NCBI GenBank assembly: GCA_017619355.1
Contig: JAFZSO010000026.1
Location: 67,969-108,052 of the forward strand
From: Muribaculaceae bacterium
Lineage (GTDB): Bacteria > Bacteroidota > Bacteroidia > Bacteroidales > Muribaculaceae
DNA length: 40,084 nt
Reading direction: 5' to 3'
Below the pieces are notes generated by a model. That model was not told the origin of the DNA. It searched no databases and saw nothing but the letters and a program-made list of their open reading frames with translations. Numbering within the stretch: position 1 is the first letter of the stretch; each line of letters begins with the position of its first letter. This document shows positions 24,122 to 32,182 of the stretch, in pieces. A program made the translations under genes and the position numbers.

Positions 24122-24937
24122 ATGAAAACATATAGATTTCTCATGCTGAGCCTTGCCGTGGCAGTCCTGAGCCTGACAAGTGCCGCCAAAGTCGAGAACT
24201 TTGCCGTGAATCAGGTGTTCAAGACCGCACAGAGCGTGTTTCACATCCTCGACAAGAACGACTCTACCGACACCTACACCACCGCCTCAGTAGCCCTGCA
24301 GTGGCCACTGCAGTTTGGCGACAACGACATCACTGCCCTGCAGGACTCGCTGCTCTCGCTCACCTTTGGAGAAACGGGTAACCCCGACGATGTCATCAAC
24401 GAGTATATATCTCACCCTCAGGGCTATGGCGACAAGGTACTTGACCTGATCGAAGACCTGCCGGCCGACTTGAATCCCGGCACAATGGTGCTGTCTAACA
24501 CCGTTTCAGTATCGTCGGTGGGATTCTGCGAGAACTACATCGTGTATAAGGTGGACAACTATGAATACAGCGGTGGAGCCCACCCGAACCTCTACTCGCA
24601 CTTCCTGAACTATGACATCAAGTCGAACCGCGTGCTCACATTCAACGACATCTTTGTAGAAAACTCAGAAGAGGCTCTTCACAATCTCATCACGCTGCAC
24701 CTGTTGGGCAACTACTTTGCCGAGTCGCTCGAAGAGCTGGGCGAGAAGTCGGGTATCTTTACCGACCAGATATTTGTGAGCCGTAATGTGTATCTCACAG
24801 GCGACAATATCGTGTTCCACTACAATCCCTACGACATTGCTCCCTGGTCAGAGGGCATCATCAGCGTGAAGATACCGGTCTATCAGCTCGGCCGTCTGCT
24901 CACCCCCGAGGTCAAAGAACTCTATAACTGGCCTTAA
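24122..24937 (+). CDS. Secreted DUF3298-like (RsiV-type) protein
   Basis: A 271-residue protein with a signal peptide (MKTYRFLMLSLAVAVLSLTSAA). The C-terminal half matches DUF3298: YEYSGGAHPNLYSHFLNYDIKSNRVLTFNDIF, then a helical stretch and DNIVFHYNPYDIAPWSEGIISVKIPVYQL. In RsiV-like anti-sigma factors this fold binds lysozyme, but here there is no membrane helix or sigma-binding domain, so it should be a free periplasmic or surface protein. The ATG at 24122 is chosen because it starts the signal peptide; the frame is open for 34 further codons upstream across the small gene. It lies 37 nt after the truncated DUF4491 frame. Confidence 0.82.
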   Translation: MKTYRFLMLSLAVAVLSLTSAAKVENFAVNQVFKTAQSVFHILDKNDSTDTYTTASVALQWPLQFGDNDITALQDSLLSLTFGETGNPDDVINEYISHPQGYGDKVLDLIEDLPADLNPGTMVLSNTVSVSSVGFCENYIVYKVDNYEYSGGAHPNLYSHFLNYDIKSNRVLTFNDIFVENSEEALHNLITLHLLGNYFAESLEELGEKSGIFTDQIFVSRNVYLTGDNIVFHYNPYDIAPWSEGIISVKIPVYQLGRLLTPEVKELYNWP

Positions 24938-25011
24938 GGTTTTTGATATAAGAACAAAAAGACATAAATCTTGCGGGTAAGAATCCTCACGCAAAGGAGC
25001 TGGCACACAAA

Positions 25012-25041
25012 AGCCGCGCGTTGATACGCGCGGTTTTTTTA
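25012..25041 (+). terminator. Intrinsic terminator after the DUF3298-like gene
   Basis: CCGCGCG (25014-25020) and CGCGCGG (25027-25033) form a perfect GC-rich stem around a TTGATA loop, followed by at least seven T residues. It lies about 75 nt after the stop at 24937. Confidence 0.88.
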
Positions 25042-25140
25042 TTGATGACGCGGGGATGTCTCCACGAATGACCATAAATTGTCCATTAATTTCCATTAAT
25101 TATTTATTTTCAATGACGACGAGGGGAATTAATTCAAAAA

Positions 25141-25194
25141 GCGGTGAGCAAAGCTCGTCGAAAAGTTTCGAAAAGCCGCTAACGCGGATTTTTT
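25141..25194 (+). other. Structured element: multi-hairpin fold with overlapping terminator-like stem
   Basis: GCGG (25141-25144) can pair with CCGC (25176-25179), enclosing two small hairpins: GAGC-AAA-GCTC (25146-25156) and TCGAA-AAGT-TTCGA (25158-25171). The same CCGC can instead pair with GCGG at 25184-25187, which is followed by six T residues. The two pairings exclude each other. No gene lies downstream on this strand, so a switch function is speculative. Confidence 0.35.
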
Positions 25195-25337
25195 GGATGG
25201 TGTGGACGCGCGGGAATGACGGGAAGTGTGGGAACGGTGCAACTTTTGGGAAATCTGGGAAATTTGCGGATAAATATCATAACAAATTGATTTTAAGTAG
25301 ATTGATGATTTTGGTATCATACTGCTTTCATTCTAAG

Positions 25338-25372
25338 ATTGTGTACTATCGTTATTTATTGTGTACTATCGT
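25338..25372. repeat. Two 15-nt direct repeats, 20-nt period
   Basis: ATTGTGTACTATCGT occurs at 25338-25352 and again at 25358-25372, separated by TATTT. Confidence 0.85.
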
Positions 25373-25374
25373 CA

Positions 25375-25413
25375 GAGGACTCGGAGAGCTCAGAGTTCTC
25401 GGAGGACTCGGAG
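25375..25413. repeat. Two 12-nt direct repeats, 27-nt period
   Basis: GAGGACTCGGAG occurs at 25375-25386 and 25402-25413. The sequence between them (AGCTCAGAGTTCTCG) is a degenerate variant of the same motif. Confidence 0.75.
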
Positions 25414-25416
25414 GGC

Positions 25417-25436
25417 GGACAAGGCACGCCTTGTCC
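25417..25436. repeat. Palindromic repeat
   Basis: GGACAAGG and CCTTGTCC form an 8-bp (9 with G:C next to the loop) inverted repeat around CACG. Sequences of the type GGACAAGGC...GCCTTGTCC are, as I recall, widespread as dispersed intergenic palindromes. No T-tract follows, so it is unlikely to be a terminator. Confidence 0.6.
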
Positions 25437-25560
25437 CTACTGTTGACCCTCCGACTGATTGTGTTACATGGGAAAATTATCAAAGAGCGCTTATGTGCAG
25501 GTGAAGATAGTGAATGTGGGAAGGAAAGGAAATGGCAGTAGCACATAAGGGTTGAGGGTG

Positions 25561-25595
25561 AAAAAAACTCTCGCCTGGGATGAGGCGAGAGTTTT
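25561..25595 (-). terminator. Intrinsic terminator of the amidase unit
   Basis: On the minus strand, AAAACTCTCGCCT and AGGCGAGAGTTTT form a 13-bp perfect stem (25564-25576 with 25583-25595) around a 6-nt loop, followed by a run of T. It lies 40 nt after the stop of the gene ending at 25636. Confidence 0.9.
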
Positions 25596-25635
25596 AATGA
25601 TAGAGTTACTCGAAAAGAGCAATGCTTATGGAGCT

Positions 25636-28600
25636 CTATTTAATGATTTTCGAGGTAGATTTGGTGCCGTCGGTGTAGGTAGTGACCACGATGTTCACTC
25701 CGTCGAACGGCTTGTCGCTCATCTGGCCAGCCACATTCACATAGTTGATGCTCTTGATGGTCTTGCCCTTCACATCGGTGATGGCAGTAGGAGTCTGATT
25801 GTTCTTCTTGACCACAATCTTCACACCTTCCACGGGAGCCTTAGCAGCCTTGGCGAGGGTGATGGTGTAGTTGCCGCTGCCAGGCAGACGGAAGTTAGCA
25901 CCAGCGTCGTCGAGGGTGATTTCAGTACCATCGGTCATCATGCCATCGGTGATTTCGAAGTAGCCAACGCCATTAGCGTCTTCACCACCGAGCCACAGCC
26001 AGTCGTTCACACCAGCGGTGAGAATCTTGAATTCCTTGCTCTCAACATCGTTGGGATCTTCAACCACATCGAAGGTCGCACCCTCTTCGGTGATTTCAAG
26101 AGGATCGTTGGCATTCCAGCCGTTGAAGCCACCCACCACATAGTAAGGAATATCGCCCTTGACTACCAGAAGCGCCTTCTTGGCAGGCACGGTCGACTGG
26201 TTGTCGTCGGTAGGAAGTGAGTAGATACCCAGTTTCGCACCCGAGCAAACCATGTTGCCACCATAGTCGAAGTTGATCTGATAGATAGAGCGTCCGTTCA
26301 GACAGTCGGCAGTGAATGCATACTTGTAGGTCAACTCGGGCGAGCCGTCTTCATTCCATGCGAGGTCGAAGAACTGGAGTACGCCATGGTCATCATTGAT
26401 GATGAGCGTCTTGCCATCGGGGGTAACAGCCAAGCCACCATTATTAGAGCCATCGATGAGGGAATTGAATGGTTCAACACCTGAGTTGAAGTCGATGGTT
26501 CCAGCTTCATTCACATGCAGGAGCGAAGGCACACCTGTGGTGTTGTTAGGCGTATAGCGCAACTGCGTGCACCAGAATCCGCCTCTACCATCGCCAATCA
26601 CATTGATGTTACCATTGAGGAGCTTATTGCCCACATAGTAGAGTGCACTGGGAGCTTCGCCCCAAGAGTGGAGAATCGAGCCGTCGGGCTGACCGATGTT
26701 GTACACTGCAATGTTGTTGCCATAACCATTGAGGAACAGGTCTTCGCTGGCAGTATAGAGTTTGGTATCAGCACCTGTGCCTTCAATCCACACGGCAGTA
26801 GAAGAGCCACCTACATTCACGCCATTGTTGATGAAGAGGCCATCGCCATCGCGGCTACCCTGGAAGAACTGGGTGAAATCGCCCTCGAGGTTAGCGGGAT
26901 CAACCACATAGATGCCAGAATAAGGATCGCTCCAGTCAGGAATATACACATAACCTTCAGAGTCAATACCCAGACGGAAGGGACTGCTCATCACTTCCAG
27001 ATTACCATTGAGGCGCGTGCTGTTGATGCGTGTCCAGTCGGGATTGTAAACCCACAAGCCATTGCCATCATTGGGTTGAGTAATGCGGTTAGCCACATAG
27101 ATGCGTCCGAAGTAGTCGCTCTCGGGACTGTTGTCGACCACATTGGAGATCTGGCTGCCATAGGAGAAGGTGCCATCGGCATAGTCGTTGAGTCGCACGA
27201 TGTTGGTGATGGGGCTACCCACAAGGTTCACAGCCCAGTTCATTTGCTGACCGAGCTCGCCAGGAATCTGGTCATTGGTGAGTGTAATCACATTCTCGCC
27301 TTCAGTGACATTGGGCAGCTCAACTTCACCCACCACCTCGCCGGTCTGGGCATCGGTGAAGATGAGTTTCGCGCTCTTGGCATCACTATTGGCAGTGAAG
27401 GTGAAGGTGTAGCCATCAGAAGTCTTCTCGTCGGTAAGGCCATAAGCAAAGATACCCTTCACAACAGGCTGATCAACACCCTGCGTGGTGAAGCGGGTGA
27501 TGTTGTTGCCAGCAACGAGATAGATAGTGATGTCGAGGCCATCGACCGTAGCGCCAGCAGCCATATAAGGCAGTGCATCGCGCGAAATGGGAGTATCCAG
27601 TTCAGTTCCCACCGTGTTGATGAGCTTGGCCTGTCCGAGGCCATCGGTCACATCATAGAGTTTCACGCCAGCAATCTTGTTGTCGGCAATGAAAGGAGAA
27701 ACCATCATGGAATGACCGGCATACTTGAAGAAGCCCACGCCATTGGCCTGAACGCCGAGGTCGGCATCAGGAACGATACCCATGATTTCAGCATCTACAT
27801 TAGAAGTGTTGGCAGGCTTGAGTTCATAGGGATTGGTCTTCTCGCCGTCCATCACATAGCGGTCATCGCCCAGCGGCGAAACCATGAGCTGCTGGTTCAC
27901 ACCCGTCTTGTTCTCCGAGAGCAGTTTCTCAGAGTTCAAGTTATACTCGGTGAAGAGTGTACCCGTCTGCTGGTCGTTGCTCATGCTCACGAGGAAGAGA
28001 CGCGTTGCAGTAGATGTGTAGGCGGTAGTACCCGTGGTGACCAGTGTGCACTCGGTAGAGGGTCCGGTCACAGCCAGGGTGCGTCCCATCACGCCACGAT
28101 ACCAGTTGGCCGAGAGCTGCGTGGTGGTCCACTCGATGGGATCGCTGTCGAGCGTATCCCACTTGTAGAAGCGCAGTGTGCCTCGCTCCTCGCCGTCGAA
28201 GACATAGTCAGGACTGATCTGGCAGAGGGTGTGGTTCACACCGATGAGCTTGTTGTCGGCGGTGAAGGCGATATCGCTCAAGCGATAGCGGAAGCCCACA
28301 TTGTTAGGTTCATCGGGAGCGATGCCATTGATGCTGAGTTCCTTCACGAGTTCCTTGGTCTTACCGTTGATGAGATAGAGGTGCGGGTCGTGACCGCTCT
28401 CGGTGAGCACCACGATGGAATCGCCACGCACCACGGCACGGCGGAGTTCGCCCTCAAACTCGAAGTCCTTGCTCTCCTTGCCGAAGATGTATTCATCGGC
28501 CACAGTAGCATAAGCAGGCTGGTCGGGATCGGGATAGTTATAATAGGTGACTTCGGGAGGTTCATAAGACTCCGACTCAAGATAGAGACGGGCATAGGTA

Positions 28601-29760
28601 GTGGCATTAGCATTCACCACATAGGTTCCCATGCTGTTGGCCACCTCGGTGACATACTCGCTGGAGATGGTTCCCTCAGTGTACTCGCCCTGGGTCTTGT
28701 AGCCATCCATGTGCGCACGCAGGGTGTAGTTGCCGGGCGCGAGGTCTTCGAAGACGAACACGCCATTGTAGTTCTGGTCAACCTGATAGGTCTGAACCAC
28801 TGCGCCGTCCTTGAGCAGGTCGACCTGTGCGCCATTGAGGGGCACCCACTGGTCGATGGAGCCAGGAGCATAGGTGTAAAGCTGATGCACCATCTTCTCA
28901 TGGAGGTCCTTGACGGTACCCATGATGTAGCCGGTGGTCTCAGGATTGAGTCCCCAGTAATTGCAAACGCCACGGGCGAGGCGCACACCTTCCTGACCGC
29001 AATAGTCGGGGTTCAGAGCACGGTGGCGTGCGGGCTGATAGGTGTGGAAGTAACCCTCCATCAAGAAGCCCGGTGTGCCATGACGCAGCACGCCATAGTA
29101 GCCATAGAATGTACCCTGAGAGGTGGTGGTAGCATATTCTTCACCCCAGAAGTCAACATCGCCACGAATGCACGGGTTGGTCAGACTATAATATGTGTTG
29201 GGGTCGAGCTCCGTCATGTAGTGAGGTCCCCAGCAGGCCTGTGCCATGGCAATGGAGCCCTCGGCACCGGGATTCTCGGCACCATCATGCCCGCGGAAGA
29301 AGAATGCGGGATAATTAGTGGTATAACCATCGACATGGGCATTGGAGTGAATCGACATGAACATATCCATGTTGTTGGCATCTACCTCACGAGCAATTTC
29401 GCTCAAGGGTCGGTTGTAGATTTCGGCGTCGGCTGCGCCAGCAACATAGGGATAGGGGCCATTCTTCACGCGAGAATACATGATATTCTCTTTCAGCACA
29501 CCCATTTTCTCGAGTGTAGCACCCATTTTCAGGGTCTTCCACAGGTTGGTGTTCGATTCATAGAAACCGCAGGTGTCGGGCATGCCGTTAGCGAGCATGG
29601 GATAAGGGATGGTGGCCATGGGGCGGTCGTTAGGACCCCAAGAGCCGTGACCTGCATTCAGATAGATGCGCACCTCGTCAGGCGATTGAGCCTGCATTGC
29701 GCCAGCCGCCATGATTGCAGCTGCAGCAAGTAATAATATCTTCTTCATAGCTGTAATCAT
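25636..29760 (-). CDS. Giant secreted N-acetylmuramoyl-L-alanine amidase-type protein with propeller, SusF-like and T9SS-like modules
   Basis: A 1374-residue protein. Order: signal peptide (1-25, ending AMQAQ); Amidase_3 domain (about 29-270) with zinc ligands His38 (NAGHGS), Glu68 (FYESNTN) and His138 (SIHSNAH) and catalytic Glu235 (LMEGYFH); a carboxypeptidase-regulatory-like beta domain (about 278-400); beta-propeller-like repeats (about 430-1190); a SusE/F-like domain starting YYVVGGFNGWN (from 1206); and a C-terminal tail ending in NIVVTTYTDGTKSTSKIIK that resembles a T9SS type-A sorting domain. It should cleave peptidoglycan amide bonds outside the cell, probably anchored at the surface. 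The start at 29760 overlaps the upstream stop (ATGA); Met5 (29748) is an alternative. The C-terminal 169 residues nearly duplicate those of the DUF4465 protein. Confidence 0.85.
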   Translation of the reverse strand: MITAMKKILLLAAAAIMAAGAMQAQSPDEVRIYLNAGHGSWGPNDRPMATIPYPMLANGMPDTCGFYESNTNLWKTLKMGATLEKMGVLKENIMYSRVKNGPYPYVAGAADAEIYNRPLSEIAREVDANNMDMFMSIHSNAHVDGYTTNYPAFFFRGHDGAENPGAEGSIAMAQACWGPHYMTELDPNTYYSLTNPCIRGDVDFWGEEYATTTSQGTFYGYYGVLRHGTPGFLMEGYFHTYQPARHRALNPDYCGQEGVRLARGVCNYWGLNPETTGYIMGTVKDLHEKMVHQLYTYAPGSIDQWVPLNGAQVDLLKDGAVVQTYQVDQNYNGVFVFEDLAPGNYTLRAHMDGYKTQGEYTEGTISSEYVTEVANSMGTYVVNANATTYARLYLESESYEPPEVTYYNYPDPDQPAYATVADEYIFGKESKDFEFEGELRRAVVRGDSIVVLTESGHDPHLYLINGKTKELVKELSINGIAPDEPNNVGFRYRLSDIAFTADNKLIGVNHTLCQISPDYVFDGEERGTLRFYKWDTLDSDPIEWTTTQLSANWYRGVMGRTLAVTGPSTECTLVTTGTTAYTSTATRLFLVSMSNDQQTGTLFTEYNLNSEKLLSENKTGVNQQLMVSPLGDDRYVMDGEKTNPYELKPANTSNVDAEIMGIVPDADLGVQANGVGFFKYAGHSMMVSPFIADNKIAGVKLYDVTDGLGQAKLINTVGTELDTPISRDALPYMAAGATVDGLDITIYLVAGNNITRFTTQGVDQPVVKGIFAYGLTDEKTSDGYTFTFTANSDAKSAKLIFTDAQTGEVVGEVELPNVTEGENVITLTNDQIPGELGQQMNWAVNLVGSPITNIVRLNDYADGTFSYGSQISNVVDNSPESDYFGRIYVANRITQPNDGNGLWVYNPDWTRINSTRLNGNLEVMSSPFRLGIDSEGYVYIPDWSDPYSGIYVVDPANLEGDFTQFFQGSRDGDGLFINNGVNVGGSSTAVWIEGTGADTKLYTASEDLFLNGYGNNIAVYNIGQPDGSILHSWGEAPSALYYVGNKLLNGNINVIGDGRGGFWCTQLRYTPNNTTGVPSLLHVNEAGTIDFNSGVEPFNSLIDGSNNGGLAVTPDGKTLIINDDHGVLQFFDLAWNEDGSPELTYKYAFTADCLNGRSIYQINFDYGGNMVCSGAKLGIYSLPTDDNQSTVPAKKALLVVKGDIPYYVVGGFNGWNANDPLEITEEGATFDVVEDPNDVESKEFKILTAGVNDWLWLGGEDANGVGYFEITDGMMTDGTEITLDDAGANFRLPGSGNYTITLAKAAKAPVEGVKIVVKKNNQTPTAITDVKGKTIKSINYVNVAGQMSDKPFDGVNIVVTTYTDGTKSTSKIIK
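25639..26145 (-). repeat. Copy A of a duplicated 169-codon C-terminal module
   Basis: Codons 1206-1374 of the amidase gene. Aligned by eye without gaps to copy B (30888-31394), 146 of 169 residues are identical. The central part (residues about 80-120 of the module) is nearly invariant and DNA identity there is also very high; differences gather in the last 45 residues. Confidence 0.9.
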
Positions 29761-30659
29761 TTAGTGACGTTCATCAAATAAGTTTCACCCATGGGTGTAG
29801 AGAACACGATCTTGCCGTTAGCGCCAAAGGGTTCCATAGCAATCACCGAACCGTCGGTGAGGGTCTGAACCTTGCCGTCGAGAGTAGCGGCCTTGATGAC
29901 CGAAGAAGTCACATAGTAGCCGTTATCCTGGTCATACATGCCCACGATGGTATTGTCGTCGTACCACTGCGGAGCACGAATCTCGCCGAAGCCAATAAGA
30001 TTAGAGCCATCGACGTTGCACACGAAGGCACCCACGCCGCACACATAGAAGAGAGCCTTGGTGCCATCGGGCGAAATGCTCTCCCAGATGTAGCTGTAGT
30101 CAGTGCCTTTAGGCGAGAACACCTCGGTCTTACCGTCGCGGGTGATCATGAGCTGACGGTTCTTGATGCTCAGCACAGGGCGAACTACAGCGGGAGCTGT
30201 GCCACGAATGGCTTTCACCTTCATGCTGCCCTTATCGACAGCCACGGCAGTTGCATCCTGAATAGTGAAGCCCTGCAGGTCGCGGGTGGGCTCAACCAGT
30301 TGCTGGACGCTGCGATTAGCCATGTTGACCGATTTGAGAGCGTTGTAGCGCAGATGGCGCTCATTGAACGATGTCTCGCGATAGACGATGTCCTGTCCGT
30401 CGGGCGAAATCAGGACTTTGTAGCCGGCACCTTTCGCATCGGTGATGCGTTGTGTCTGCTTCGAAGCGAGATCAAACTTCGTGAGACCCGCATTCTGGTC
30501 ATTCGAGAGCAGAATGTAGTCGGCTTGCGGACTTATCGCCACCACCTTGGCCGTGGGATCAACCGGGGTATCGAGTTTCACGATTTGCCCCACGTTGAAA
30601 ACCTGAGCCAAGCTTGTGAGCGAAAAGCCCAAAGCAAGAGTCAAAAGAATTTTTCTCAT
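29757..30659 (-). CDS. Secreted TolB-like beta-propeller protein
   Basis: A 300-residue protein with a signal peptide (MRKILLTLALGFSLTSLAQ). The rest consists of repeating four-strand blades with PD40/WD40-like phrases: KVVAISPQADYILLSNDQNAGLTKFDLAS, YKVLISPDGQDIVYRE, SISPDGTKALFYVCGVGAFVCNVDGSN and VFSTPMGETYLMNV. It should be a periplasmic or surface propeller of five or six blades, used for binding. Its stop overlaps the amidase start by 4 nt, so the two proteins are made together in equal amounts and probably work together, for example in positioning or regulating the amidase. Confidence 0.8.
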   Translation of the reverse strand: MRKILLTLALGFSLTSLAQVFNVGQIVKLDTPVDPTAKVVAISPQADYILLSNDQNAGLTKFDLASKQTQRITDAKGAGYKVLISPDGQDIVYRETSFNERHLRYNALKSVNMANRSVQQLVEPTRDLQGFTIQDATAVAVDKGSMKVKAIRGTAPAVVRPVLSIKNRQLMITRDGKTEVFSPKGTDYSYIWESISPDGTKALFYVCGVGAFVCNVDGSNLIGFGEIRAPQWYDDNTIVGMYDQDNGYYVTSSVIKAATLDGKVQTLTDGSVIAMEPFGANGKIVFSTPMGETYLMNVTK

Positions 30660-30820
30660 AAGCAGTTAGTTAAATCAGTTAAACAAAAAGTGATATAGTA
30701 AAAAGGGTTATGCTTGATTTGTGGTGTAAAATTATAAAATTTTGACACAAAACACAAATAAATATTAATAAAAAATGTAATGAATTTGAATAATTAACGA
30801 ATTTTATGGGAGCAAGAATA
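30660..30820. other. A/T-rich gap, probable leader of the propeller-amidase unit
   Basis: About 160 bases of very A/T-rich sequence with no open frame of interest. The best -7 candidate on the minus strand is TTTATTTG (30762-30755), one mismatch from consensus and without a -33 box, so I do not call a promoter with confidence. Confidence 0.4.
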
Positions 30821-30822
30821 AA

Positions 30823-30856
30823 GAAAAGGCTTTCGCCCAGAATGACGAAAGCCTTT
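30823..30856 (-). terminator. Intrinsic terminator of the cobalamin operon
   Basis: AAAGGCTTTCG (30825-30835) pairs perfectly with CGAAAGCCTTT (30846-30856) around a 10-nt loop, followed by T-rich sequence on the minus strand. It lies 28 nt after the stop of the DUF4465 gene and separates it from the propeller-amidase unit. Confidence 0.87.
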
Positions 30857-30884
30857 ATCAGGTTGTTATTCAGTAAGCTGTTGC

Positions 30885-32156
30885 TTATTTCACAACTTTA
30901 GCGGCAGAGCGAGTGCCATCGGTGTAGGTGGTGACAACCACATTCACACCGTCGAAGGGCTTGCTGCTCTCAACGCCAGCGAGGTTCACATACTTCACGC
31001 TGCTCACGGTCTTGCCAGCAACATCGGTGATAGCGGTAGGAGTCTGGTTGTTCTTCTTCACAACAATCTTCACACCCTCCACGGGAGCCTTGGCGCTCTT
31101 GGCCAGGGTGATGGTGTAGTTGCCGCTGCCAGGCAGACGGAAGTTAGCACCAGCGTCGTCGAGTGTGATTTCAGTACCGTCGGTCATCATGCCATCGCTG
31201 ATCTCGAAGTAGCCAACGCCATTAGCGTCTTCACCACCGAGCCACAGCCAGTCGGTCTCGCCATTGGTGAGAATCTTGAATTCCTTGCTCTCAACATCTT
31301 CGGGATCTTCAACCACATCGAAGGTAGCGCCCTCTTCGGTGATTTCGAGAGGTTCGTTGGCATTCCAGCCGTTGAAGCCACCACACACGTAGTAAGAGGG
31401 AGTGCTCACGGTGAGCCGGTCCATTACAAAGTAGGTGGGGGTGTTAATACCCCATTCACCCTTGTCAGATGAATCCATGGTGAAGAAGATTCCACTCACC
31501 TCGCCCAGTGCGCTCATGTCGAACCAAGTCCACTCGGTGATAGCCGAGAACTCACCATTGTGGAAACCACAGAGTTCAATCTCTGCAGTGCCGGTCTCGG
31601 CGCCGCTCTCGTCCACACCATGAGCAATCAGCTTGAAGAAGTCACCTTCCTGATTGAGGGGGCGTCCAAAGCTGTTTGCATCGGCACAGCAGTAATAGGC
31701 ATAGGCAGTGTTGTTGACATACATGCCTTTCACAGAGTAGGTGTTGCCATCATCAAACATCATCTTGGCGCCTTCGTTGCCATAGAAATCACCCCAATAG
31801 CACAGCAAGTAAGGCTGCTCGGGATTCACACTGCCATCGGCATTCATGCCGCCGCCGGCTATACAGCTCCACTGGTGATCCGTTCCGCCAGTTGCGTTGT
31901 AGTCGCTCTTGCAAACGGTGAAACCATCCCAGTAGTAACCGTCCCAGCTGCTACCTTCACCATGAATATGACTGAACATGAAAGGAGGGAATTCGAACCA
32001 CTCGAATGCTTCGTCGTAGGTTTCGTTGATGTACTCGTTATCACCAAAGTTCAGCGCTTCGGGGATAGCCGGTTTGCTGAGGTCGAGGACTATGTCGGCG
32101 GCCCATGCACTTGCTGCCACGCAAAGGGCAGCGATCAATGTAAATGTTTTTTTCAT
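30885..32156 (-). CDS. DUF4465 protein with SusF-like module and T9SS-like tail
   Basis: A 423-residue protein with a signal peptide (MKKTFTLIAALCVAASAWA). Residues 20-250 match DUF4465, a beta-sandwich family linked to cobalamin loci in Bacteroidetes: WDGYYWDGFTVCKSDYNATG, then YLLCYWGDFYGNEGAK, GMYVNNTAYAYY and the aromatic-rich end TWFDMSALGEVSGIFFTMDSSD. Residues 255-423 are a SusE/F-like domain (YYVCGGFNGWN...) plus a sorting tail ending NVVVTTYTDGTRSAAKVVK. It probably acts as a secreted or surface-attached cobalamin- or glycan-binding protein. It is the last gene of the riboswitch operon, 26 nt after the dockerin-bearing gene. Cobalamin binding is inferred from context only. Confidence 0.82.
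   Translation of the reverse strand: MKKTFTLIAALCVAASAWAADIVLDLSKPAIPEALNFGDNEYINETYDEAFEWFEFPPFMFSHIHGEGSSWDGYYWDGFTVCKSDYNATGGTDHQWSCIAGGGMNADGSVNPEQPYLLCYWGDFYGNEGAKMMFDDGNTYSVKGMYVNNTAYAYYCCADANSFGRPLNQEGDFFKLIAHGVDESGAETGTAEIELCGFHNGEFSAITEWTWFDMSALGEVSGIFFTMDSSDKGEWGINTPTYFVMDRLTVSTPSYYVCGGFNGWNANEPLEITEEGATFDVVEDPEDVESKEFKILTNGETDWLWLGGEDANGVGYFEISDGMMTDGTEITLDDAGANFRLPGSGNYTITLAKSAKAPVEGVKIVVKKNNQTPTAITDVAGKTVSSVKYVNLAGVESSKPFDGVNVVVTTYTDGTRSAAKVVK
30888..31394 (-). repeat. Copy B of the duplicated 169-codon C-terminal module
   Basis: Codons 255-423 of the DUF4465 gene, ungapped against copy A at 25639-26145, with 23 residue differences. Long stretches of DNA, for example around 31105-31160, appear identical to copy A. 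Confidence 0.9.
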
Positions 32157-32182
32157 AATCGCAAAAAATTAAAGTTAATATA

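Larger units (their letters stand above)
25042..25560. other. Gene-free mosaic of dispersed-repeat-like sequence
   Basis: About 520 bases without a credible gene; the frames open here have no conserved look. Three kinds of sequence follow each other: first, on the minus strand, a block with TTTATGGTCATTCGTGG and ATCCGCGTT-like phrases of the sort seen as dispersed intergenic repeats in many bacteria; then GC-rich and A-rich phrases (GGGAAATCTGGGAAATTTGC); then direct repeats and a palindrome listed separately. I see no tRNA, promoter pair or transposase remnant. Confidence 0.55.

Noticed and set aside
25338-25436. A possible small CRISPR array
   Set aside because: The repeats are only 12-15 nt, occur twice each, have 5- and 15-nt gaps, and no cas gene is near.
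25056-25541. A 161-codon plus-strand frame in the repeat mosaic
   Set aside because: It covers direct repeats, a palindrome and hairpins, and the translation looks random; there is no promoter or start context.
26515-29733. A 1072-codon open frame on the plus strand opposite the amidase gene
   Set aside because: It is a shadow of the minus-strand gene: the amidase frame has clear conserved domains and catalytic residues, while the antisense translation shows no domain and is explained by codon bias that avoids stops on the opposite strand.
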